DNA of 64,000 bases from Echiichthys vipera (lineage: Eukaryota; Chordata; Actinopteri; Perciformes; Trachinidae), in NCBI GenBank assembly GCA_963691815.1, contig OY829650.1, forward strand, positions 14,022,909-14,086,908, given 5' to 3'. A program made the translations under genes and the position numbers. This document shows positions 39,546-52,200 of the stretch, piece by piece. Under the pieces are notes generated by a model. The model ran no database searches. It was given only the letters and a program-made list of their open reading frames with translations, and was not told the origin of the DNA. Position 1 is the first letter of the stretch; each line of letters begins with the position of its first letter.

Positions 39546-42500
39546 GAAAATGGGAGCTGTGCGGGCTGACTTTTAGCTGTGTGTATGTGTTGTGAATTAT
39601 AACTGAAGGTGTTTTGAAACATGAGTTGATTTTAAATCCACGGTTAATGAGGCTGGTGATGTAAGGGAACATACCAGACTCTCCAAAAAACATTGATTGC
39701 CCGGGGTTCTGCTTTTGTTGCCTTGGAGTCTTCTTTGGGTTGTTTTGTAGCCAGAATTACTTTGTAGTTGGCTTCTCGTGGGTTGACATAATACCAGTGT
39801 CCTTGTCTCCTTGTGAAAAACATTTTCTTTTAGAAGAAGTACAAATTTGGCTTTTTTTTTAATGAAGCAGAATCTAAACACTTTCAAAGTTTTAATTTAA
39901 CTAAAAAAAGTCTTTGCAATAAGTAAAAGCACCACTGACTGTCAGTGAAATTAAGGCAAACAAAGTCAGGTTTTCATTTACGTTATGTAAGTTGACTTTA
40001 GAGTGGGGTAGAAGGATGGACGTAGTGGTTGGAAAGTCATTTCAGTGGGGACTGAGCCTAAAGCATGTGTGAATTTATGACTTACCACAAGAGACGTCTG
40101 TTTCTAATGAACAAAAGGAGAGGAAACATTTCTGTCTTATCACCAGGGTTTCTTTTGTATGTACTGTATATATGTATTCGTGGTGGCTGTAAATTAGAGC
40201 ATTGTACTGTCCGCCTGCCGTACTGTGGGATCTCTGGTTGCTGCGGAGGTATTACTCTGTCTGTGAACAAGCTGAACACCTTACTGCGTCTGTCTCTCTT
40301 GTCTGTTCTTCCTCTCATCACTCTCTCCGGTCAATTCAACGTCTCTCGTTCCACCTCGGTGATGTCTGACAGACGGTGCAGTGGCGGAGACACAAGAGAG
40401 GCCCCTGTTAAGTTCCCGCTGGTGTACAGTTCCACTGGAAAACATGACGACCGAACATCACGTCAACCTTATGGACAGAGAGGAGGAATGACAGACGCAA
40501 AGAAACAGTGAGAGAAACGCATCTGCAGATATGTGCAGAGACGACGCAAGCCCAGTTATCAGACACGCTCCCCATAATGAGACATTGTCTAAGCACTAAT
40601 GTGTTCTAAGTGTTGGCGTAAATCAACCTTTCATATGCCGATAATGGGCACTTCCATTAAGTCAAACAGAGGGTATGGTTGTCCCGATCACGTCGTTGTC
40701 GCACACATGCACATTATCTCTCGGTCCACGAAATGTCTGATGGATAATGGAGTGTAATTACCTTAAACCTTTTTTTGCCGGCTCAGTTATTTTCTATTGT
40801 ATTTCACTCCGTAAGCCGTTAGATAAAGAGGTGTTCCCCATGCCACGAGACCTAGTGGCATAGGTGGCCATTATCGGCACGGGAACTTGGTGGTTGACTT
40901 TTCTTTGTCAAGCCTTTCTACTTTATGACGGAGAGGGAAATCCACGTCTTGTTCCTTTGAAAGGGTTTCATTTTTTGAAGCACCAAAGGATCATTCAGTG
41001 TCCTGTAGTTTTTTTGTTTATTTTTTTTATCAAACTACTTTAATCAACATGAGCATTACTCAGTTTTAACCAAGTCGAAAGCAAATATAAATGTCTGTAT
41101 TCTGGATAAAACCATATCAGATATATAGAGTGTAATGTTGTTGCAGTGAGGTTAGAGTGTTTAAGTAAAACAGCCCTGTTTTGAGCTCGGTGATGATGCA
41201 TTTCTGAGATAATCTAATGGATTTTTTAAAGGGTTATGGGACTAAAACAAAGGAGGATTTCTCAACCTGCTGAGGGGAAAATAATCCTTTGAACTTCTCT
41301 GTCCTTCTGATGCATCCTCACATCACCACACCAGAGGAAATGACCAACATGTTTACTTTTAGTAGTTGGTTAGAACAGGTGATGATTCATTATTCATACC
41401 TGTTAGATATTTTCAGGACACAGCAAGTTAGCAGTGTTTACTTCTCCATGGAAGTTTTACTTATTGATCACCTAAAGCCTGAAAGCCAGTTCAAGGGAAC
41501 AACTGCTGTCAGTACATTGAATATGACATACTCCACTGAAAACTACAGCGTGTTTTGTGAAATAGCGAATAATGTGCCTTGACCGACCTCCTAAAAACGT
41601 GTTTTGGTGAGGGTTAGGCAAGTAAAACTACTTGATCGAGTTCAGGACCAATTAATATGTGCTTGGATGAGTTTGTCCAAGTATTTACTTTGCAGCAGAC
41701 ATTTAAGTTTTAAAATACGGCTGAGCCTAAACATAGAATTTTATAAGCCCCACTCACACCCCCAGCATCCGCCTATAGCTTCAGATTCCTGGTTTATTAT
41801 TGTCCCTCCCCAATCGCTCATGTGTTGAGCGCAGTTTTAGGGATTGACAGGGTCACAGATAGATAGAGATATAATTTCCTGCTCCGTTCACATTGTATTC
41901 ACATGATGCATCTGGGTAGGCTTACTGTCTGAACTTGACTGTTGTTTTGAAAGGTCTTTGAATACAGACAAAGGCAGAGTGAGATTGTGGCTGAAAACCC
42001 AATGAAATTAAGTGACTGTAATGACAAAGGACAATGCTTAAAAACCAATTGTATTAAAAGGTCCGCAACTGCAGTCAGAACTAATTCAGGCAACACAATA
42101 CTGTGTGAGAATAAGGCAAAGAACAGCTGTTTTGATCTAGGCCGTCTTGTTACTTTAGAGTCCTATTGAAAGTAAGCAAAACCAGTGTCATACAGTATAT
42201 GTAAGCATGTAAGCATCTAAACATGTTCTGGTAGTAACTCAAAATACTAGTATGAACCAGACATATCAGCATGGGACCTTGTGTCTGTAAACTCGACACT
42301 ATAATAAAGCGTGGCATAGAAATATGATTATCGCACAGTCTCATATCTAATCAGAATCACGTGTACTTTACAAACATGGCTCATTGTATGGAAGCCAATA
42401 ACGTGGCCGCTCAGTCACCTCACACTGAAAGGCGAGGAGTCCCACTCATTCTTGTGTTTCCTCTTTTGTGGTTCCTTCCTTCCTTCACAGCTTCATCCAG

Positions 42501-43767
42501 TAGGATTTCAGCTCAGTGGCTGCATGACATCAAGGAGCCAGAAAAAGCTCTACAGCGCATTAGCTGCCACTTGCCCCCAAAAACCACCACAGAATAGAAT
42601 AATGTCCGTGTTTTTGTCATGACCTTGCCATTACTTCTTTATTATTGCTATTTTTAGGTTCCCTGAACAAAACAGAAAATGTGACTGGTCATCTGATGTC
42701 GTCACGGATTGTTATTTGAATGTGTCAAACAACAGCAGAGAGGCCCTTGGGTAATTACTGTTTTACAGCTTTGAAAAGTCATCATGCTCTTCTCTCTTTC
42801 CTTTGAGGTGTTTTTGAATATTTATCCTGTTGTTTTCACATCAAATGATGAAGGAATCTTGGGTGTCTTTCAGCTTCTTTGTTGTGTACGCTGAGATATT
42901 CTGAGAGGTTTATACTGTATATCCTGTTATATTCTGCTCTTCTTCCTGTTTCTCTTTCTGTCTTTCTTTCGTTCTTTCTTTTTTTCTACTCCTTCTACCC
43001 ACACATCCAGCTGACTGCAGCCTCCAAACCAAAGCACACCGTCGACAGCCCGGTTTTGAAAAAGGAAACATGCAAACAATAAAATGCAATTACAGGATTG
43101 ATGGCTCAAGAGCTGAGAGAGGTGGAAAGAGCATGTGGAAGAAACAATTTGAGAGTTCAAGTATGTGAGACACAAAAGCAGCAAGCAGAACCCCAGTTTC
43201 TCTGACATGGATTAAGTAAAGTCTAAATAGTTCTTTTCATGGTTTAGTGCATCTGTGCACTGGGAAAGACTCAACATCACTTGCACCATATAAACAGGCG
43301 GGCGGTAGGTAGAGCAGCAGGAGGGAGGACATGTCGTGGATTGGATCATGCCAATACATCTGGCTTATGATTTGGTCATAAACATCTCTTGCAGTTCATT
43401 GAATTTGTCTAATGATTCGGTCCCTACTGACACAATGTCCCGAATCCTTTTTGTAAATCACCCTTTTTCTTCCCTGTCAGAAGTTTGTTTTCCTCTATTG
43501 TTGGCTGCAGCATGATATAAACGTCATCCACATGTCCATTCGTTCACCGTGAATACACCGAAGAATGAGGGAACTGGAAGGGTAAACGACTGAGTCTAGT
43601 CATGTTGAGAGGATTTTAGGTTTGCGGTGTGTGTGTGAAAGGGGCTTTATTCACTCTCTTATTGAGAGTTAAATGAAAAGATCGGCAGACGGTTAGCCTA
43701 GCTTAGCAAGACTGGAAACAGGGTGAAACAGCTAGCCTAGCTCTGTCCAAAGGTGATCAAATCTACA

Positions 43768-43814
43768 TACCAGCACCTCTAAAGCGAGTTTATTGAGCTT
43801 TAGAGGTGCTGGTA
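43768..43814. repeat. Perfect 18-bp hairpin inside a dispersed fish repeat
   Basis: The arms taccagcacctctaaagc and gctttagaggtgctggta are exact inverses around an 11-nt loop. The flanking sequence (gctaagctaagctaac, aacagctagcctagctctgt) belongs to a repeat that recurs near 28660 and 51130-51220. Confidence 0.85.
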
Positions 43815-45196
43815 GGTGGATTTTGTTACAGAACAAATCTAATGTTCTGCTAAGCTAAGCTAACTTCCTGCAGCTTCCTATTGAGACAAACATAAGAGTG
43901 CCATCAGTTGTCTCATGTAAGGAAAAAGTGCATTTCCAAAAAGGGGAATTATTTCTTCAAAAGATGATGGAGAGTTCTTGCACAGGGGTGGTCATGTACC
44001 ATGTAGGTCCACTTGAAGTTCCACGTGTGGCGGTCACTTCTGTAGTGGGTTTGTGGGGAAAACCTCACACAAACCGGATTTAACTACAAATGTATCACAC
44101 GCAGACAATGCTGACATGGATCAGCCTGGCTGTGAAGGGCTGACTTCTGAAGACAGTGGTCAGGGAGCTGGCACGTTTTGAACATCCTTTTTGGAAACAA
44201 TTTCACATGCATTTTGCATTTCAAGCACATTTTCACTACATGTGTCGCTGTTGAATACACTTGTCGCTCTTCAACTGTACATCGCCAGCACTGGAAATGA
44301 GTGTCAAACTTTGCAGGTCCGCATTTCCATAATGGTTTCTCTTAAACCAAATATCTTTGCATTGACTGGAATCCAGTCAGGAAATACTTTTTTAATGGTG
44401 CATAATGGAGAAATTATTTTTAGTAGATGCTTTTGTGCCTGAATTAAAGAATTACACAAGCCATTTCAAATATGAAGTCAGTCCTCTGCATGATGATGAT
44501 TAACGAATTACAAGCAGTCATCACACAGTAATTAGTTTCACCTTGCTCCGCTGGAGTTGAAGTACAGTCGTTTGAGTCAATGCACTTCTTGAGGTCAAGA
44601 GAGGTTCTCGGTGGAAAACCAACATTCCTCAACCCCTCTAACCCCGTCCAATTTGTTACTTGACACTTTCCAAAAACAGAGCTACTTAATTGTAGGTCCC
44701 ACTTTTGTTTTGCTCTCTCTATCATTGCTGTTTTATTGATCATTTTTCCCTTTTTTTACCCAGCTTTGTGTGTTGTGTGTGTTTGCATGTGTGTATAAGT
44801 GCATACTGTATGTATGCGCGCGTGTATGACTTGTAATTAGCCTCTTGCTCTGGTCTGTAATGGCATTTTAACAAATGCTTCTATATATATCATGCTATCA
44901 GGTTGAAGTTTCAGCAAATCTCACTCCCTGCCACTCTCCTCTTTCCATCCCTTCCTACCTCTACCCCTTTCTTCTCCTCTACAGCTCTATCAGCCGTTCG
45001 GTCCTGTCGTTTTTTCCAAACTAGTGGTTTTTCCTTCCTTGCTTTATCTTTCTCTTCCTCCCTGAAATTATGCTCCAGTGGCCTGTCATTGGCATCAGGG
45101 CCTTGGCGGACCAAAATCATAAACTCGTTACATTTTTTATTTTCTTGTTTGTGTAAGGCACAGCTTGGTGTTGGCTGGATATTATGGCATTCCAGA

Positions 45197-45198
<2 letters not shown>

Positions 45199-45249
<51 letters not shown>
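45199..45249. repeat. (TG)n microsatellite
   Basis: Pure TG tract in RELT intron 1. Confidence 0.95.
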
Positions 45250-45253
<4 letters not shown>

Positions 45254-47539
45254 GAACAAGTGAATGTGCAAATAATGTGTTAAAAAAAGTTAGCATCACA
45301 CACTTACTGGACATAATCACTCGGGATCTGCTGTATGTGCTGTGTGTGCTGAATGGCTTTGAGCGGAGAGATGTTTATTTGCTTGCTAACTAATGTTTAA
45401 AAAATTATGTTTAGCTGCGTGGTTAAAGGTGAAGAGGTGTATTAAAGTTGCCTCACCCCTCACGCACATATTCAACAACACCCACACATGCACATAGTCT
45501 GTTTTAGCTGTGATAGAAGGGGCATGTCCCAAGGATGTCAGGGGTGTGTCTGTGGTCAGAGTGACAGTATAAGACACAAGCAGGTACATAGAATTCTCCA
45601 TTCAGCTAACACTTGACTTGAGTTTTGTGCCATTTCTCAGACTTCTTGAGTTGCATTTATTAGCGCTCTCGCAGTGAGAATTTATACATATCATTTCAGA
45701 TTTTTAATCTTTCTGGTTGTAAAATCCAGTAGTCATTTTTTAGCTACTTCTCAGAGTAGCACAAATATTTTTGTGTTGACAGCTGTAAGAAAGTTAGTTT
45801 TGAGTTTGGTCCTGACTCAGCATTTGTAGCAGCATACACAGCATCCTCTCTGAGTTGCCACGGCAACTGTGTGAATCAGCTGCAAGTCTGGGGTAAGTGT
45901 GCTGCTCTGTCTTTCCCCTCTCTCTCCCATTTTCTTGCCCTGTCTTTCATTATTTCTTACTTTCTCTGTTTCGTTCTTTCACTACCACTTCTTCCAGGTC
46001 CACTCTTCTTGTCATCCTTGTTCTGTAATTATGTTCTCTCTTCGCCTTTTGTTTGACATATTCCAAATAACTCTTATGCTTTCACTTTTGTCAGTGGCTG
46101 TTTTACAAGCCCTATTTGGGTCAAACCAGTCATTTTCTCCTCTTTGCAGCAAAGTACAGCGCACAGCAAATTTCATGCAACAAATTTCGTGCAACAAGCT
46201 GTTTTATTTTGTGCTTAATTAGGTAATAGGATGTTGTAGGGCACACAGTGGAAAAAGTGAGTGCTGCGGATTACCTTTACATCAGAGAAGTCTGACAAAT
46301 TGTTCCAACTTGATTTTTAATAGGATTCTGGATAGTCAGTTTTGGAAATGCATTTATTGTAATTGATGTCACTCTCTAGACCTGTTAACAGGTGTTCAAT
46401 GGAGCGAGGAGTCAAAACAGTCTGGATTTTAAGTTTAGATTCAGAACAGCTTGTCATTTTCCTTATTCAACACATTAGATGTCCCAGGAACTAAACCTTA
46501 ATCCTCTACATGTTGGCTTGCCGCACTGCTGACTACTCTGCTGCCTTGTTATTGTACCAAAATATAATTTCGAATAATTTTGGAATGTTATATTAAGCAG
46601 TGAAAACTCAGATGTGAAGGTGAACCAAGTGTTGCTCTAGTTGCAATATAGTGGGATGCTATAGATGGACCTGGAAAGTGACCTCAAGTTGGATTTCATC
46701 TTTGTCCACAAAGTTATATTGAAGCATCAGTAAAGAGCAGTGATAAATACCTTGTTGACCACTTGTTCTGTGTGCAAATGGATATATATGTTTGTGTGTG
46801 TGTGTGTGTGTGTGCGCGTGTGCGTGCACAAACTCTATAGGAAGTTATTTTAAATACGCTGTCGTCAAATACTTTGCTAACTTTAGAGATGACAACACTG
46901 TTTTGCTGTAACACAATCTATACATGTGACCCATCAGTGCAGACTCAAAGAAGAGGTTTTCTCGTTTATTTCCAATACCTTAAACTACAAAATAAAGCAG
47001 TCCAATCGTCCTCATTTCTTTACGTGTTAGTCTTTTCTATGATATATTTTAGTTTTGATGATCCCTTAAAAATTTAGTTTTTCAAACTCACCTAAATGTT
47101 CCGATTTGTCCCAGGGAGAGCTAATGTCAAGCGTTGAGACAGACAGCATCTGTTGGCAAATGAATATTTTGCAGAAGGAATAGCAGAGTATCTACTGCCC
47201 AAACATAGCCACAGAAAAGCTCTGGTTCATTCACTACCGTCCATAAAAAGAACCTGATTCATGTTAAATGTTATTTACGGCATTTACAACTGCTCCTTAC
47301 CTCCCTGTCACTCGAGTCACTGCGCTCTGGATAAGTCGCAAAAAAATGACTCAGGTGTTTTTCATCACGTGAGCGTGTGTGGTTTTCTGTGAGTGTGCGT
47401 GCTTGTGTACAGCACGTGTGTGTCCGTGTGACAGAAGTGTTGTAATGTCATCAATTTCGCACTTATTTGTGTGAACCACCATATTTTAGAATGTGATTTA
47501 CCCTTTTTCTGACCTGTCTCTGGCTCATTCCTCCTTTAG

Positions 47540-47614
47540 ATCATATGAACATAGAAGAATACATTGAAGAAGATGAGGAACCACCTTTACTGCTCAGCTC
47601 TCGTCCTCCTCACG
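47540..47614 (+). CDS. relt: RELT exon 2 with start codon and signal peptide
   Basis: Acceptor ctcctttag at 47539, donor ACG|gtaaat at 47615. ATG 47573 has A at -3 and encodes MRNHLYCSALVLLT, the hydrophobic signal-peptide start that continues in frame into the TNFR ectodomain. An upstream, out-of-frame ATG sits at 47545 (MNIEEYIEEDEE...) in weak context. The donor is immediately followed by a (GT)n tract. Confidence 0.9.
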
Positions 47615-47618
47615 GTAA

Positions 47619-47657
<39 letters not shown>

Positions 47658-48831
47658 TGTATGTGGTTATGCAAAAATAAGTAAATAAATAAAAAGGTTT
47701 TGTGCCTACCAGATGTACATCATGATTTAGTAATTGTGTGGACACAATTTTACAGCAAACCTCTACTGACTCATAGGCTTGTGTGTGTAACTTCCAGGTG
47801 TTCAGCTGTGGTGGGACTGCAGCGGTGCAGTGTCGGTGGGGGGAAGGGTGTGTGTGTCCACAGTGCCCTGCTGGCCAGGAGCCTTCCAAGGTGAGACTAT
47901 AAACTGAAATGAAGTGATAAATAGTAACTTAACCCGCTTTGAAGGGCATTTATAATGTATTATATCTCCGCTGTTACAATATATGTTGCTATCAAGTGAT
48001 TTGGTTAATTTTTGTCCCCTTTGACAAATGTTACTTAATTATCCGTCTCTCCCTACCCATTTTTTCTCCTTATTCTGTATAACATAGAGCTTAAAGAAAT
48101 ATAGGAAAGAGAGTCCAAATGACCTATGTATATGAATTTGTATTTGCAGAAACAATATTGATTGATACATGTATATTTTTGTTGTGATTCACCAAATGTA
48201 TTAAGACCACCTACCTGTGTATAAAGCCCCTGGCAAATGATCTAGAGTTTATTTTTCCCTCTGACCTTATAAGTTATAGCCAGGGTCACCATAGTCAGCT
48301 TATACCAAGTTATTTGTTAACACAGAGACTCCAACCCATTGACAGCACCAGAAGGATGCTTTATTTTGTTCTTTTGCAGCCTCTTTTGCTTGAGTTTAGA
48401 AATGTTTTTCTTTTTGGCCAGGCTTGTGAGCAGATACAAAGTCCATCAGAGGAAGTGTATTGTCAGTTGTGCCCAACTGGAAGCTTTTCACACGCATTCA
48501 ACTCTGAACTTTGCCGACCACACGCCTCCTGCGAGATCCTCGGCCGAAAGGTTGCAACCCCTGGCACTGTGAGCTCAGATGCTGTCTGTGGGGACTGTCT
48601 GCTGGGGTAAGGCCTACCTGTCTGCTAAGGTTGTTGCGATACCAGAATTTTAAACTGTGATGCAATACTAATATCAATAAAACCTGATATTTTATACCTC
48701 TTTGGATACCACGACAAAAAGAAAAAAAAAAGTCTGCGGTATACAAAATAGGATATATATTAGGGCTGACGAAAATCCTCTTAACGGCACAAATGTTTTT
48801 GGCTTTATATTTTTATTATTATTATTATTAC

Positions 48832-48889
<58 letters not shown>

Positions 48890-49210
48890 AACCTGCAAAC
48901 ATTGCTGGTGCAGAAAGGGTCACTGAACATATACCGGTACATTTGATTTTCTGTTTATTCATGTGTGCTGCCTTGGGTTAAAAATATGATTGTAGACCTG
49001 CATTTTTATCACTTTGACTGTGGATATCCTATCATTTTGAAACATGTGGTATTGAGAAGCACTGAATTATCGATACTTTGGACAACCTTTTGACAGCTAA
49101 AATGAAACGGACATTGCCTTGCACCAACATGTACCTTGTACCTTTTATTTGTTCTAAATTAAGTCCTGTGATTATCTCGGTGTTGAGAAAACATCAACAC
49201 ACACACACAC

Positions 49211-49263
<53 letters not shown>

Positions 49264-52200
49264 CATATACACACACATCATTTACCACAATGGGCAGCAT
49301 CAAGCAGCATAAGACACGATACAGGCTAAAACCGCTCATTCATTCTTTCATTGTAGAATGGTCCTCTGTTTTTCTTTCTCTATCTCTCTAATTACAGTAT
49401 GCTCTTTCCTCTTCATTCTTTTACCATTTGCAGGTTTCACTCCACTGCCACAGGGGAAGTTTCCACCCAAAGTCTGTGTGTGCAAAGTAAGCATGAGCCT
49501 GAACACACGCTGCTCGTCCATCATTCAATTCACAACCATCATTTGTTCTTTATGGAATCCATGCTCTTACATTCTGCTGTCTTTTTATTTGTGTTTCTTC
49601 TTCTCCCTTCTCTCAGCATCTTTGCATGTCAGAACTGTGCGCACAGTGGCTAAAGGCCCATCCAGCGGTGCAGGAGGGCCGGTGAATGGTACTGTGGTAC
49701 GCAGCGCTGAGGAGAAGACAGCGGAGTACGCTGTGTTTGCTTTGGTGCCCGTCTTCTGCGTGATGGGCCTGTTGGGTATCCTGATCTGCAACATCCTGAA
49801 GAAGAAGGGATACCGCTGCTCTGCTGATATGGAGGGAGGGGATAAAGAAATTGCCACACCACAGAAAGAAGGTAAGAGAGATTAAATAACAGGAATAAAT
49901 GACAGGAGTTGGAAGTGAGACAAAAAAATGTTGGAGCAAAAGATAGAAAGTAGCTAGTGCTGAAACTACCATTTATGTTCAGGTTCTTGTCACGTTCGCC
50001 CATAAAATACCAAATTAGCACACACGCAAGCACAAGATGTGGTCAAGTGCTGTCAGGAGTCACGCCAAGCCAAAAGAGCAGCGTCTTTGTGTGCAGCCAC
50101 AGTCCATGTATCTCTGTGATGCGACTACACGCAAGCCTACAGTATGTGTGCAGCCAAGCCAGGCCATTTATTTAAACTTTGACCTTGCAGGGGTCATTAC
50201 ATGTCATGCACACTGTTTTTCTAAGCATGCGTCGTTATTTTTGTAATTTTCCTATGAAAAGGGTGGTGGTGGGGGAGCATTCCCATCAACTCACTCACCC
50301 TTCTGACGTCACGCAGAAAGTGACTTGGATAAACACAGAAATAAGTATAAAAAAGAAACAAGTATAAAAAAGCAGAAGAAGAAAGAGAGACAGTGGGATG
50401 GGGGTGGTTTGATTGTTTAATAGTTTGAGAGAGAAAGATACAGAGGGGAAAAAGCAATAAAAGAAGTGTAAGTAACCACACCCGTTCTCTGTGGTTTGCA
50501 CAGTCTCAGAGTAACATGAGTGCTCTTTATCCCTGTCCTTTGTAATATTGTATAGTCATATTGTCCTAGAGGACTCTTTATAGGCCTACTGCAGCCTTTG
50601 AGCCACTCTTACTCTTGTACCATGACAAGTTACCTGTTGTACTCATAACACCTAGGTTCATCTTGATGGTGAAGCAAACACCATCTTTACTTTCTGTATA
50701 GGCCGGCATAACCGCGTGCACACAATGTGGGAAGTACACCCATATTTCCTTTATGCTTCGGTTGTACTTGATGTACTGTACATGGTTCTCATGTTTGTTA
50801 AGCATCTTTTTAAGAAGCTATTTTAAACTGTTGGACAGGATCCACAATGAAGTGTTCCTGGTACGTTTTCACAAAGAACATATGACATTTTGAAAAAACT
50901 ATGTCTGCTATGAGGCGCTTGGACTCATTTACGGTTGCACAAACATTGCAAACTCGCTATTGTGTTCACTTGGTTGCCTCATGCAAAAGGTGGACATAGC
51001 TTCAAGCAATAGTTTGTTTGGGAACTGTTTGTAAAAACGACAAATAATATATTTGCTTTCTGGCAGAAAGTCAGATTGGAAGTTTGATACTTTCATACAT
51101 GTTCATTAGACATGCAGCTACAGACAGATGCTGGTTAGCTTCGCTTACGTAAAAATTAGAAACTGGAGGAAACCATTTTGTTTATTACAAAATTACAAAA
51201 TCTGCCTACCAGCACCTCTAAAGCTGGTTAAACATTAAACTGACATTTTTACATCTTTATAACATTATAACCTTTAAATAAGTGAGCTTTTGAGGTTCTG
51301 GGAGACGGAATGCTCAACTATTGGACAGAGCCAGAGTAACATTAGCTATTCCTCCTTGCCTATAGTGTTATTGCTAAGGTGCCACCTGCTGGCTGTAACA
51401 TCAAATTTAATGGACAGATGTTCAAATTTCCCAAAATGTTGAACTATTCCTTCAACAGCCATTGACTTGCAGAGGCTACAGAGCTCATCAAACTGAACAA
51501 CTGAATACATTACACTTTAAATATGCCCTTTCCATACCTTATTACTATCTGTGTATCAGGGTCATGTCTAGATGGTAAGATTTGCAAAAACGTGCAAAAA
51601 CATGCAAAAACTATTGCGAGACTCACTTCCCAACCACCTATACTAACCTTAACCATTCAAGGTTAATGCCTAATCTCTCACAAATCCTGGGTAACCATCT
51701 AGACATGACCGTGTATCAGTTACTATAATTCAGCGTAAACAGATTGAAAAGGCTAATCTGGTTTTCCCTCACTCACCTGATGTTGTGGGGCTCAGAGGAA
51801 AGCTGTGTGACAGCCAAATGGCCGTACATAGCGTCAGAGCACAGCTGCCGCCTCAACAGATCGGACTTTCTGCCAGCACGTCCCACCTCAAGAAGCTGTT
51901 TAACGTTTCACAAAAATTTGAAAAAATTATCCTTTATTTAGGTTTTATTTTTATCTCTGTCTTTGCAGGCCCCCGGTTGGCTAAAGCCGCTTCTTTGTTA
52001 TGCAGTTACACATACTCACATGTGAAGTTTTTTTTTTGATGAGCTAATTGAGGACCTTCACAGTAGTTTGCTAGCTTATTGTTGTTGATTACAGGAAGAA
52101 TCTGACTCTTTTTTTTCTTTTTTTTTTGGTTTAGCTTCCATTCCCTAACATTCCAGCCAAAACCAATGTAATTTGTGTTTTTTATGCTTCAAAGATGAGA

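Noticed and set aside
40065..40511. 148-residue frame in RELT intron 1
   Set aside because: Composition and content look random, with no start context, splice sites or family resemblance.
45871..45900. Possible second non-coding RELT exon ending at a ggtaag donor
   Set aside because: Only a donor-like motif supports it; no acceptor or conserved content was found.
49358..49885. Single uninterrupted frame covering RELT exons 5 and 6
   Set aside because: It reads through a real intron (49487-49616) and gives a wrong frame for exon 5; splice phases of exons 4 and 6 fix another frame.
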